From assembly GCA_030407315.1 (NCBI GenBank), contig JALQPE010000441.1, positions 1 to 64,000 of the forward strand: a stretch of DNA of 64,000 bases. The letters are read 5' to 3'. How positions within the stretch are numbered: the stretch's first letter is position 1; each line of letters opens with the position of its first letter. The DNA comes from Asparagopsis taxiformis. Lineage: Eukaryota > Rhodophyta > Florideophyceae > Bonnemaisoniales > Bonnemaisoniaceae. This document shows positions 32,101-41,645 of the stretch, in pieces. Position numbers and translations under genes: made by a program. The notes beneath the pieces were generated by a model that did not search any database, was not told the origin of the DNA, and saw only the letters and a list, made by a program, of their open reading frames with translations.

Positions 32101-33389
32101 TGGGACCGCTGCCCGAGACCCCGCGCCAACGCCGCTTCGTACTCGTAATAGCCGATCGCTACAGCAAGCTCTGTCGACTCATCGCGCTCGGACGCGTATC
32201 CGCGCTCGCCGTCGCAAAAGCGTTTTGCCGAGATTGGGTCTTCGTTTACGGACCGCCGCGCACGCTACTTTCAGATAACGGACCGCAGTTCCGCTCGAAG
32301 CTGTTTCAGGAAACGTGCGCGCTAATGGGGACGCGTAACATATTCACGACTACCTATCACCCGCAGTCGAACGGGCAGGTCGAGCGTATGAACCGTACTA
32401 TCGTCGCGACGCTGCGCCATTATGTTGACGAAGAGCGAAAGGATTGGGACGAGCACCTAGACGCGCTGGCGTACGCATACAACCGCGCGATACATCGCTC
32501 GACGAATACGTCGCCGTTCGAACTCACGCTAACGCGCTACCCCGTATCGCTGGGGACGGAGCAGGTCGACACGATTCGCAGCACGCCGTTCCTCCGCATG
32601 GAGTTTCTTGCGAAGCTATCCGACGCGTACGCGCGCGCCGCGAACGCGCTGAAGAAAGCGCAAGCGAGATACAAACGCGACTTCGATCGCGGCGCACGCA
32701 CGGTGAACAGGAGCATCAAGGTTGGCGACCAGGTCTATCTGGACACTCGCGCGGGAGCGACGACACGAACGCAGCGCGACGACGGAACGCGCCCCTCGAA
32801 GTTGGACTATCCCGTGTCGGGACCCTTCCCGGTCACAAGCTGCCGCGGGCACACTTACGAAATCATAATCGACGGTGTGCCCGAACTCGTCAGCTCCGAC
32901 CGTATTCGCCTAGCACCGCGCAACGCGACGCGCGCGCCGGTTACGCCAAGCGGCGAAGAAGGGGCGACTGACGCGGAGGACACAAGCGACGCAGCGCGAC
33001 GTGACGAACGCGTACTTGATGACGCACGCAAAGTCAATCCTGAAGCAGGATATGGAACGCGGGAGTTCATGATTGACAAACTGACGGCTGAAGGCGTCGA
33101 CGACACCGGAGCGCCCGTATTCCGTGTACGCTGGAAGGGCTTCTCTCCGCGCGACGACACTTGGGAGCCCGAAAGTTCGCTACCCGCGCCCATCGTTGCC
33201 CGTTTCCGCCGCGACCGCGGACGCGCCGCCTCTGAAAACGCCGCGCGCAACGCCGAGATTGACGCCACGTCACCGCGCAATCGTAGAAAGCGACCGGCAC
33301 GCGGCGGCGCCCCACGTATAACGCCACCTAGCCGCGCGAGCGCGCGCATCGCGAGTCGACGGGCGCCTTCGCATGCACCGCGCAACTGA
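29121..33389 (+). CDS. pol: gypsy Pol polyprotein (protease, RT, RNase H, integrase, chromodomain), reached by -1 frameshift
   Basis: It is read in the frame -1 to gag, open across the gag stop. Domains in order: aspartic protease (LDTGAGPSL, near 29325), reverse transcriptase with YLDDVIIFS near 30700, RNase H (DTDASQGQIG; ERECLAVVWA; RTDHNSLRWIL), an integrase with HHCC finger (HPGARRMYD...CDACARN) and the DDE core (IDILGP, LSDNGPQ, NGQVERMN, 32090-32390), and a chromodomain near 33070-33215 (VFRVRWKGFSPRDDTWEPESSL). That order defines the chromovirus branch of Ty3/gypsy. There are no stops or frameshifts over 4.2 kb. The chromodomain is expected to steer integration to modified histones. 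Start at 29121 assumes slippage; no ATG is needed. Confidence 0.93.
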   Translation, partial: RLRGAVAGGPAPPHSTDTRRATTQPPREKPPPLPPETVVLFQTPTANYKLETRVGYNQRTATAVTAVLDTGAGPSLIRENVLGADWKRHATPPTLRCAIIDANGRRLAPNASLRLSVFLGARAHLQTFLVMPRLSVPCILGADFIDRVVEIIYTGPQRALRTRYGDHVPMLPRTPTKPRRAPTAKTTRPASFAPIRAARRTSIPPNATQAIDVTTSAEGRCITVPATNLYAQKLLRLTNGETLVRRNVPFRVQVHNAGTRLQVLPKGMKVGTAVPNPVGCLQVAQEAPDPQDRPPDDATRRNVTTPPDPRETDEIASATPSWEELLRATLRDERVDDDLHAEIIEMLRKHERMWSGTLGAIQATEHRIELVPGATPVNQPPYRAGHASREIIRTQVEKMLRAGVIEPATSEWASPVVVVPKKDGTSRFCIDYRRLNAATVKDAYPIPRMDDCVDSLGNATVFTTLDCNSGYWQIPVAHADRDKTTFTSHVGTYRFRRMPFGLSNAPATFQRALDILLANVKWQHCLVYLDDVIIFSADVNAHVHHVDEILGILGRAGVSLKFAKTEFFKRSVDYLGHTISPGKLSVPTTKCDALRDATYPTTKTQLRSFLGTCNVYRRFVEKFAFVAAPLTQLLKKDQGDNLPAPTPEQTRAFESLRQAMLSPPILRLPREGHPYVLDTDASQGQIGCALLQLDADDDVLHPVGYWSRTLNDAERNYSTTERECLAVVWAVLLLRAYLEGRKFTVRTDHNSLRWILNMTSAEGRLARWRLRLAEFEFDVEYKKGKRHVIADALSRMATRSCDETEIPDEIPCFGAANIIEPHANAYDRTDAALLCDYAEYYPSLACLLATRSCIEPPVSTDEWIREQATDEFCQNAKRDVETAPRSRFHLSPDGILMRTAPLDDATQIVVPEAIKGRILRANHYAVTAGHPGARRMYDAIRRAYHWPMMSVDVYITVRQCDACARNRVTQYRHTNALKLFPATRPLEDVAIDILGPLPETPRQRRFVLVIADRYSKLCRLIALGRVSALAVAKAFCRDWVFVYGPPRTLLSDNGPQFRSKLFQETCALMGTRNIFTTTYHPQSNGQVERMNRTIVATLRHYVDEERKDWDEHLDALAYAYNRAIHRSTNTSPFELTLTRYPVSLGTEQVDTIRSTPFLRMEFLAKLSDAYARAANALKKAQARYKRDFDRGARTVNRSIKVGDQVYLDTRAGATTRTQRDDGTRPSKLDYPVSGPFPVTSCRGHTYEIIIDGVPELVSSDRIRLAPRNATRAPVTPSGEEGATDAEDTSDAARRDERVLDDARKVNPEAGYGTREFMIDKLTAEGVDDTGAPVFRVRWKGFSPRDDTWEPESSLPAPIVARFRRDRGRAASENAARNAEIDATSPRNRRKRPARGGAPRITPPSRASARIASRRAPSHAPRN

Positions 33390-33541
33390 CGCGCGGAACG
33401 GGGGCTGAACACGCCAGTTCCGCCCAGCGGAACCGACGCGTAGATAAACACGCGGACCAAGCCTCCCATCGCCGCTTGTCGTTTTCGCCACGCAACCGCG
33501 CCACCGTTTGCCACGCAATCGCTTCTGTCGTATGCCGCGCC

Positions 33542-33858
33542 ACCGTTCGACGCAACGCGATCGCGCCTGACCGTTCGCCACGCAATCACGTTCGTCTTTC
33601 GCCGCGCACTCGCCAAGCGTCACAACGCCGCGCTACCATGCAATCGTTGTCGTCGCACAACCGTCGCCTGTCGTTGTGTGCCGCGCAACCGCGCCATCGC
33701 TACTACGCAGCCGTTGTTACTACGCCCTCGCCGCATGCCGCCTTCGCTACGCAATCGTTTCCATCGTATGCCGCGCAACCGTTCGACGCAACGCGATCGC
33801 GCATGACCGTTCGCCACGCAATCACGTTCGTCTTTCGCCGCGCACTCGCCAAGCGTCA
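33542..33858. repeat. 236-bp tandem duplication in the gypsy 3' region
   Basis: Segments of about 80 bases beginning ACCGTTCGACGCAACGCG at 33542 and 33778 are nearly identical, up to CGCCAAGCGTCAC. Confidence 0.65.
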
Positions 33859-34449
33859 CTTCGTCGCGCCACCACGCCATCGTTTTCGTCGCGCAACTAT
33901 CACGTTCCACCGTCCGTCTTCCGCGCCTGCGCGAACCTGAGCGACCACCGGCGCCGGGAGTCCACGTGCCGTCCGCTTCCTATCCCCTATGCCGACAACG
34001 CCAGGATCCCCAGGAGTGGGCACGCCCGACAGCGCAATTACGCGCGAAAAAGGGAGGCACGCGCACTGGATTGGTCGTTGCGGGGGAGGGATTGGCCCAT
34101 ACAGCATGGCCATTTACGGGGCTGGAATATGATAGGCCAAAAAACGAGCCGAGGCCGGGGCAGGCCAAAAATGGACGACGCCGATCTGCCCCGACGCCGT
34201 GGCGAGATGCTTCCTGATGGCGCCCCCGGATTGGCTGTTCACATACGCGCGCACGCGACGAACCATACGGGTGGCAGGGAACGACGCAGAATACCAGCAA
34301 GCGAAAGCCTCCGCTGGAAAGAAGGGATGCCACCCACACGCCCGTCCTCTTCGTCCAGGAAGGCCATGGCGAACCCCAACTCCCGGGGGCGGGAACCCAC
34401 CTAGACGCCTGCTAAAAACGAGGGGCATTAGAGTCCCAGCCCCCGAAGC

Positions 34450-34600
34450 GCGAACGAGGCGCGACAAGGCGCGAACGAAACGCGACAAAGCGCGAACGAG
34501 ACGCGACAAGGCGCGAACGAAACGCGACAAAGCGCAAATGAGACGCAACAAGGCGCGAACGAAGCGCGAACGAAAAGCGCAACGAAGCGCGGACGAAACG
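34450..34600. repeat. short-unit tandem repeat in the gypsy 3' region
   Basis: Alternating units close to GCGCGAACGAAACGCGACAA, about 18 bases each, repeated at least seven times with small variations. Confidence 0.6.
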
Positions 34601-35153
34601 CGAATGTAAACGCGTCGAAACGCAACGATACGAGCGACGAGAACGCACCCGTCCCGTATGCCTACCGGCCAACAGCCCCATCTCCCCCTCTCCCGCCTCG
34701 CCCCACGCGCCCCTAACCGCGTCGCTCGCGGACCCCGAGCGTCGACGCGGTCACTGGGCAACCACCGCTTCAAGCGGCGACTCGCGCGACGAAATTCGCA
34801 ACGGACCTTGGCTAGTAGCTCCTCCACCCGGGCGTCCGCACGACACTCCGAGGAATCGTTGGACGCAGCCGCAGTCGCGCGCGGTACACCGTCGCGCCTA
34901 CGCATGCGCCGCCAACGCAATTCGCGCCGCGCGTACGAAAGGAAGGATGGCTAAGGCGAAGTTAACAAAACACAAGAGGTTTAATCAAGGGAGTAGAATG
35001 GACTACCGGCTAGCCCGGATGCGTACGAAGGAGCTCACTCGCGTGCGTTATCCTCGCGGCGCGTGCGTCGGCTCGAAGAACTGCCCGTTGCGCCGCGCGC
35101 GCGAGCACGACTTGAAGCCGTGTCTGCTTGGTGATTGCGTCGTCGCTCGGGAT

Positions 35154-37989
35154 TCAGCACGCGCACGACGCGCCCGTCTTGCACGCCAAGACGCAAGGGA
35201 GGAACGCTGGGACGTGGGACGCTGCGGCCGCCGCGCGAGCGCGAGTCGTTGGGCGCGCACCTCCGCGACCAGCCCCGTCGCTTCCCACCGCGACCGATGC
35301 ATCGCCTCCCCCTTCCGCTCCCTCGTTAAGTCCGCTGACCGACTGCGTCTCGCTGTTAGACACCACCCCCGCCGCGGACGTTTCGGGCGACCGCTGCACT
35401 AAGCCAACGATATCATTCAGCGTCGTACCGAGGCGATGCGTGCGCTCGATCGTATCCTGGATCCTACGAACGGTCTCCCGTTCACGCGCAGTATACACCC
35501 GACGCACCGCCGCAACACGCTCCGCGCCCCGTTGACGTTCGCCCGCGAGGTTCGCTTCGACATCGCTAAGCGCGCGTTCCGCTCGTTCCTGCGCCGAAGT
35601 AGCAGCCTCGCAGCGTTCTTGGAGGGTCGTGATCATCGCGCGATTGCCGCTGGCAGCCCGTTCGTAATTCGCCACGCGTTCTTGCAAGTCACCGATGTCC
35701 TTGTGCATCCGCTCGATCCGCGTCGCGTCTTCCCCGGCCTTGCGCTCTAACGTCGCCTCGCGTCCAGCCGCGTCCTTAAGTGTCTTCTCAGCCTCGTGCA
35801 CGAGACTCACCGCTTCGTCGCGCGTTGCGTTCGCTTTGGTAAGGCGCGCCGCAGCGTCGTCGCGCTTGCGCAATCGTCGTCACTCGCGCCAGCGCCTCGT
35901 CACGGCTCCGCTCGACCGATGTCAGACGCGCCCGCGCTTCGCTGCGGCCCTCCACGGCGGAAGCCATTCGCGCCAAAGCGTCGTCGCGAGCCCCTTCGAG
36001 CAACGCCACGCGCGCCAACGCCTCCTCCCGGCCCTTTTCGGCGGCGGCAAGCTGGTACCGCAACACGTTCGCGTCTGATTCGGCCAAAACAGTACCCGCC
36101 TCGTTGGCAATGATAGCCGCATCACTTGCCGCCACGTTGTCGACCTCTACGTCGCCTGCGCTCGTGCGGCTGCCCGCAGCAGCACCGTCACCCGCGCCGC
36201 TCTTCGCCGCGCTGCTGACCGCCGCCCCGCCGTCGCCCGCACTGCTGGACGCTGCAGCCCCGCCGTGGCCGGAAGACGCCGCTTTCAAGGCCTGCAACTC
36301 GTTGTAAACCTTCACGTACTCCGCGCGCAGCGCCGCGTCGAGTCGCTCGACGTCGATGGGAGCGCGCGGCGGCTCGGAGAAAAGGGAATATCGGCCGTCT
36401 CGGAAGCGCCGACGTTCGATCGCCAACAAAGCCGCCATGCCAAGATACTGCGCATACTCGCGCGAATCGGTCGCGCGCATAACGTGCAGTTCGTTAGTTG
36501 ATAGCGCGGACAACACGGCGTCAACGGTAACGACATCGCGCGCCTCTAAATGCGCAAACGCGTCGCGCGACGGATTGCGCGGCGACTTGAGAAGGAGATG
36601 TGGAATTTCAGTGTGCCGGTGCACGCCAAGCGAACCATGCGCCCAGTCGACGACGCCGCGCTCCGCGCTCCAGGGCAACCATTGCCCGCCCTCCTTGAAG
36701 TCCATACCAGGCGCGAGGTCGAAAACCGGAGTTTCGTCCCACGCGCACGCGCGATGCTCCGTCAAGAGACTTTCGAGATGCGCCGCCGTATACGTTCCGC
36801 CCCGCACGATCGCCGAAACGCCGACGCGCTCGATTCCCGCGATCAATTTCTCGTTTAAGCGCAAGAAGCGGCGCTCGACGTAAGCGACGTGAAGCCACGC
36901 AGCGGCAACCATCACCACCCACTCGCTCAGAGCGATAGCCCAGAAATACGAACGAGCCTCGACCGGAACGTCGCGCCCGAGCAGTACCGACGGCGCGTAG
37001 TGGAACACGCAGGGAAGCGGCACCGACAACGAGTCGGGCGCTTCCGGCCAATCGCGCGCATCGTAACGCGGGAAGAAAGCGGCGACGCGGTCATCAGGAA
37101 ACTCGCGAAATTCGATATCGCGATACGTAACGAAGTAGCCCGACGTGCGCCGCAACCGCAACTCGCGCCGCGCTTCCGGGCGCATATCCGCGTTAAGAAA
37201 CCATGGCACGCTCGCCTCCCCTTCGTGCTCAACGTCGTTCCACGGAACGCCGCCGTCAAGTAAGAAGCCCGCACTGGGCGCCGCGGCCCATGGATCGACT
37301 CGCGCAAATTCGTCGCGACGCATCACGCGCAACCGGGCCAGGTGGCGTACGAGTCGTTCGTCGGCTTCGTCCTCGAGAAAGTACGCGTCGCACGGTAAGT
37401 TCGCGGGGACCGCCAAGTCGCACGACGCCGATTCGCGCCGCGCGTCCCACACCGCCTGCGCGTCCTTGTGGCCGGGTAACACGGCATAGCGCGATACGTC
37501 AGCGATGCGCGTCCATTGAAAGCGCTGCGGGAAGAAGTGGCGACGGCCCAACTCCGCCCACGTCGGCATAGGGCGTGGCATAAATCGGAACGCGATCGGG
37601 TCGTCGTAGCGCGCGCGCGGAATCGACTCGGGAGCGTCCTGCGCGGCCGACGGAAGCGAAACGGACGCAGGCGCAGGAACCGAACGAAGCGGGATGCCGC
37701 TCCCAGAACGCGCAGCTGACGCGGAAGTTGGAGTCGCGGTCGCATCTACCGTAGCGACAACGTCAGACGACGCGACGACGCCACTGCCGCCACGGCCGCT
37801 CGCGGGTACGGGTACGGTTGAAGAGGATGCCTGCGCCATGGACATGTAATAGGGACTCTCCGGGCTTGAAAGAGAAGGAAACGCGATGCGCGCAGGGCGA
37901 GGAGACGCGTTCGTGGGCGTCGACGGTTCGTCGCGAGACGCAGCGCCGGCGCGAAGCCAACTCGGCAGAGCGTTATTATCGCGCGACAT
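35154..37989 (-). CDS. antisense ORF of the gypsy element, unknown family, one frameshift
   Basis: It starts at ATG 37989, 200 bases inside the 3' LTR, and runs opposite to gag-pol. The first frame (37989-35788) has 733 residues. The N-terminus (about 130) is Ser/Pro/Ala-rich, followed by a folded-looking region of about 400 residues with many Trp, Arg and Tyr (for example PTWAELGRRHFFPQRFQW; SYFWAIALSEWVVMVAAAW). The C-terminus is a coiled coil of repeated units such as GREEALARVALL, ARDDALARMAS and RSRDEALARVTT. The repeats continue without loss of phase in the adjoining frame (KRDDAAARLTKA, TRDEAVSLVHEA; to 35154), so a single indel near 35865 has split one protein of about 945 residues. 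No family was recognised. Antisense genes at this place are known in a few plant gypsy elements; function is open. Confidence 0.65.
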
Positions 37990-38045
37990 TACGAAGCGCG
38001 AGTGCGTGTGGCGTTAACGGAGCGAGCGCGCACGGAATGGAGACA

Positions 38046-38135
38046 AAAGGATGGAAGAGAAGCAGAAGGATGGAAGAGAGACAGAAGGATGGAAGAGAAG
38101 CAGAAGATTGGAAGAGGAGAAGAAGACAGAAGAGA
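38046..38135. repeat. purine-rich tandem repeat upstream of the gypsy 3' LTR
   Basis: About four units of 21-22 bases close to AGAAGGATGGAAGAGAAGC. They lie upstream of the antisense ORF start and so could be in its leader. Confidence 0.6.
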
Positions 38136-38188
38136 GCTGAAGGTGTGCACGTGAACGTTACGCGCGAGGACGCGCTGTGGAGTTAGTC

Positions 38189-38196
38189 GGGGGGAG
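38189..38196 (+). promoter_or_regulatory. gypsy polypurine tract
   Basis: GGGGGGAG directly abuts the 3' LTR. The same sequence flanks the LTR of the second gypsy element on the other strand (63512-63519). Confidence 0.85.
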
Positions 38197-39003
38197 TGTG
38201 GCGCAATTTAAGTTGGTCGATGGAACCGATGCGAGCGCGCGCGTTTACGTTAGTCCGCAAGCATCCGTTTGAGTTAGTTTAGTAAGCGAGCGTACGCGTG
38301 GCGCCTTGATTACGTGTCACGGAGCGTCAATGCGAGCGCGTGCGCGCGTACGTTGCCACGAAACCGCGAGCCGCGCCACGTGTAGCGATTTCCGCGAATT
38401 TCCCTTTATTTCCCTTTTTTGGGTTTTTTATGACGAAAGTCTTTTTCCCAAATATTTCCCTTTTTGCGTGCGAGCGTGCGGCCGCCGCCGGCCGGCCACA
38501 CAGGGACAGCCTGCCCAAGTAAGTTAGCTATTAGTGGTCGCATGGCTTCGCACCCTACCAATAAACAGTCAGCACTTTCGCAGCTACGAGTTAAGCGTTG
38601 AGCGCGTCGCGAGGACCGATTGCGTTACGACGTTGCGTGCGGATTGCTCACGATCGCCGACATACGTGCGCGCGCGCCGCGTTTACCGACTGTCGAATTG
38701 CGTCGCACCGCGAGACCGCGCGTTGCGTCGCCTACCGCTAGGCCAGGGATTTACGACCCCTGCGTGGATCGTGTTGAGCTCGAGTTTACTCGGTGATCTC
38801 CCCCTGAGATCACGGCTTGCGCCGGCCCGCGAATCCCGTGTTGCGATCGACCCTGCGCGTTCCGCCGTTGTACCACCCGATCGCCTCCGCGACCGAGCGA
38901 CGTGCGAAACGCAAGTTCACGAGCGCGTTACGGTTCAACACGCCCTGACAAGGCAAGCGATTCCAGAACTCTCTTAGTGACCGCCATCCCGGCTGGTCCT
39001 ACA
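38197..39003 (+). repeat. gypsy 3' LTR (807 bp)
   Basis: Same length as the 5' LTR with three differences (near the CCCAAGTAAG, CTCCCCCTGAG and CGATTCCAG positions). Confidence 0.95.
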
Positions 39004-39008
39004 CCACC
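39004..39008. repeat. gypsy target-site duplication, right (CCACC)
   Basis: Identical to 25715-25719. Confidence 0.9.
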
Positions 39009-39250
39009 CTCCCGTAGCCCTTTTAGCATGTTCTCTTTCCTTTACAGGCCAACCCAGGGGCCTCTCGCTACACGCATTTGCCAGGTTAATTTACCTGAAG
39101 GACTACAGTACTCCTACCCCTGGGTTGAGCCTGAATGATTTTCAGCCAGCCCTGCAGTAAAAGAACTGCGTTCTTCTCATCTGGTCCTTTATGACCTGTG
39201 ATATCAATATCAAGTTCTGGTGCCCAGGCAGTAGTGGTGAGATGTTAAAA
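39009..39250. repeat. segment shared with 60745-60960, origin unclear
   Basis: From about 39071 it matches 60781 onward in the same orientation: ACCTGAAGGACTACAG, ACTCCTACCCC, then a small hairpin (GCAGT, loop, ACTGC) followed by GTTCTT. A weaker match then runs on to GATGTTAAA. The part after the hairpin resembles the copia LTR at 60867-61014. It may be a worn LTR or a piece of a DIRS 3' region; the two neighbouring DIRS copies run in opposite directions, so a simple 3' end is unlikely. Confidence 0.45.
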
Positions 39251-41645
39251 CACGATTTCCCGTAATTGGATGCGACACAGCCCATTCTACTGCAAGGACC
39301 GCGGCGTGGGCCTCGAGAACATTGATGTGCTGTTTGCGTCTCCATTTGTGTGAGAACACAACTGACCAATGCAGGCTTCGTACTAGAGCATTCAAACGCA
39401 TCTTTTCGCAATGCGTTCGGTTGGTGATGGATCTATTGACGAATTTTTCGAAGACATTTGCTCTTCCGAGCGGTATTGCGGCAGAACAAACGCCACCTGC
39501 TTCATTAGAAGCGTCGAATGCAATGATATTGCTCCACGTATTCCGCTGCAGTTTGACAAATGAAAGCGGAAGTATTCGGACAAACGTGGAGAGCTCGCGT
39601 TTCACAACGGCGGCAATTGAGCGTTTTGGATCCCGCTTAGGATTTGCATAGTGAAAGGAATGAAGAAGGACAGATAAGAGCGGGCGAATACCAAGCGCTA
39701 TCCATATGAGCCGACCTATGGCTGACTGGAGGGCAGCAGGGGAAAGGCTTTCGTCGTTTATGCAACGCCATGCATCAGACAACGCGTGAATTAGTTTTCT
39801 CTGCTGCGGCCTTATTGTGTGACCGGAGAGGTCTATAGACCAACCCATGAACGGCATCGAATTGGTAACAACTTCATTGATTGCCGACGACTTAGACTGC
39901 TTTCGGGGAAGTCCATATTCTGCAAAAGTTTTGGCACATGCAACGTTCAGCGCGATTACTGCTTTTGCTGGCCAATCAATGCAAATTGGATTGACGTCAT
40001 CAATGATGTGAAGCAGCAATATATCTCCAGAACGGAGCACAATGAGACCCTCGCCTCTTAGCATTGTCACCAGGCGTGCCTGGCAAGGAATTTCAGGAAA
40101 CCCACGGGATGCCTTCATTGCTGCAAATGCATGCTTCATGCACTGTGCAGCTATGGTATGCGCGATATAAACGGCCCACTTGAAACCCATTGGTAGTGTA
40201 GCTTGTAGAGGGCGAAGCAGTTCCTCAGGGTTGATAGATCGTCTGAAATCTGCTTCAATTTTTTGTACCGTTTCCTTCCCGAGTGCTGCTGCCTTTACTT
40301 GAGCCAACGGCATGAGCCTGGCCAGAGACTGGGGTAATTTGATGCGGTGAAACATGTTTTCGACGTCAAAGAAAAAACCAGACATGTTTGAGGACGTCGG
40401 TAGACGGATCAGGGAGAAGAGATCTGGTGTAGGAAGATCGGTGTAAGGAGCATCGGGCATGAAACAGTTTTGGAATCGCGGCCAGCTGATCATGCGGTCA
40501 CGGTTGTGATCCTTCTTGACCGCGAAGGAGGTCATTGTAAGTTGCATGGCGAGTGAATTGTAATCTTTCGTCTCAGACGCTGGGTCTGACCAGACTACCA
40601 CACCTGCATTGTATGCTCGAGTCAGAATGGTTTCATAATGACCTGTTAAAGCATGGACTTTGAATTTGGGAAAATCATCGCTACTTTTCATAGCTTCCAG
40701 CATCGGGTCGACGAAATATTGGAGAGAGGGATCGGATATCCACTGTCGAACTTCCAGTGGAAGTAGTTCCAGCCATCACAGGTCCGCCCCCACCGTCTGT
40801 TTGGGGAGGTCAACGCGCTGTTCGTTAAGCAGCATGAAGTCTCCTCTCCCGTCTTCTGTGATTCTGGATGCCGTCTCTTGAAAATTTTGCAGTACTGCCC
40901 ATTCCTCAGACTCCTGAAACTGTCCATCTAGAGGCCAGGAATTCTTTGAGAGGTCTCGAGCTAGTTTGCAGTACGGATCGCTTCCAGAATCTTGATACAG
41001 CTCGTTCAGCCGCTCAGTCACTGATTGCGACGCTCTCTGAGCTGCCGCAGACGAAGCGGTATTACGTGGCAGAGGGGCAATTTTGCCTGAGTATAAGACG
41101 TCTAGAGCCATCAACGCGTTATAGGCAAGAGAATTGCTAGTGGGTTTACAAAGATAACGGGTGGGGAAGGTGCGGTTGGTTGTGTTTCGTTCCTCTCTTA
41201 TCGAAGCTTGGGATCGGTTATGTGTTCCTTCGGTCCATTGAAGCGGCGAATATAGTTGCTCCTCTTTTTCGCTCTCGATTGCAAATGGTGGGTTGTTCGC
41301 ATCGGGGTTGTCATTCGCGACATCGCCGCGTTCGTGCGTGTCTCTGAAGCGATGTGTTGCATCCTGTTGTTCTCGAGTGTTTGGACGATCAGGCCATCGT
41401 CCCGCTGTGTTTCCAGAGAGGGTTTGTATCCTTCCCATATTACTGCTCTGGTGTGCTGTGGGTGCTTGAAATGAGTTTCCTCCACTTTTAGGATGGTATA
41501 CAGGCGTCGCAGCACCACCTCCATCCAAGGGCATGCGAGGAGGGCGGCTGTCGGGGAGGGGTATTGCATGAGGGTAATGTGGAGAGCGCGAGCCAGTGTG
41601 AGCGCCTCCAATTCTATTTGCTCTGGGTGTTGGCCACTTTGCCAA
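39210..41645 (-). pseudogene. DIRS element 1 reverse transcriptase / RNase H, one stop and truncated
   Basis: Two same-frame parts (41645-40776 and 40703-39210) are separated by a TGA at 40778-40776 where the second copy has an Arg codon; reading on gives matching protein, so this is a nonsense change. RT motifs include FFDVENMFHRIKLP, LPMGFKWAVYIAHT and LLHIIDDVNPIC. RNase H starts with IAFDASNEAGG and LEAHAAVLAVEW but ends abruptly after HPITGNR, before the DS(M) motif kept in the other copy. The product is probably inactive. Confidence 0.8.

Larger units (their letters stand above)
33390..35153 (+). other. gypsy non-coding region between pol and the antisense ORF
   Basis: No gene was recognised. 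It holds two repeat patches. One is a 236-bp tandem duplication (the stretch from ACCGTTCGACGCAACGCG occurs at 33542 and 33778). The other is a run of short GCGCGACAA/GCGCGAACGA units at about 34450-34600. ORFs here are open because of strong CpG bias and look like artefacts. Confidence 0.6.
25720..39003 (+). mobile_element. Ty3/gypsy chromovirus of 13.3 kb with an antisense gene
   Basis: Two 807-bp LTRs (TG...CA) enclose a primer site, gag, a -1 frameshift signal, pol with a C-terminal chromodomain, about 1.7 kb of GC-rich non-coding sequence, an antisense ORF region of 2.8 kb and a polypurine tract. The LTRs differ by three changes only (one substitution and two opposite one-base indels), so insertion is recent. 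The internal sequence is markedly richer in GC and CpG than the NLR genes around it. Confidence 0.95.

Noticed and set aside
34440..34600. Regularly spaced repeats that might suggest a CRISPR array
   Set aside because: Units are contiguous with no unique spacers, and the genome is eukaryotic.
34199..34609. ORF rich in KARTKRDKAR repeats in the gypsy 3' region
   Set aside because: It is a translation of a CpG-rich short tandem repeat that is open in several frames.
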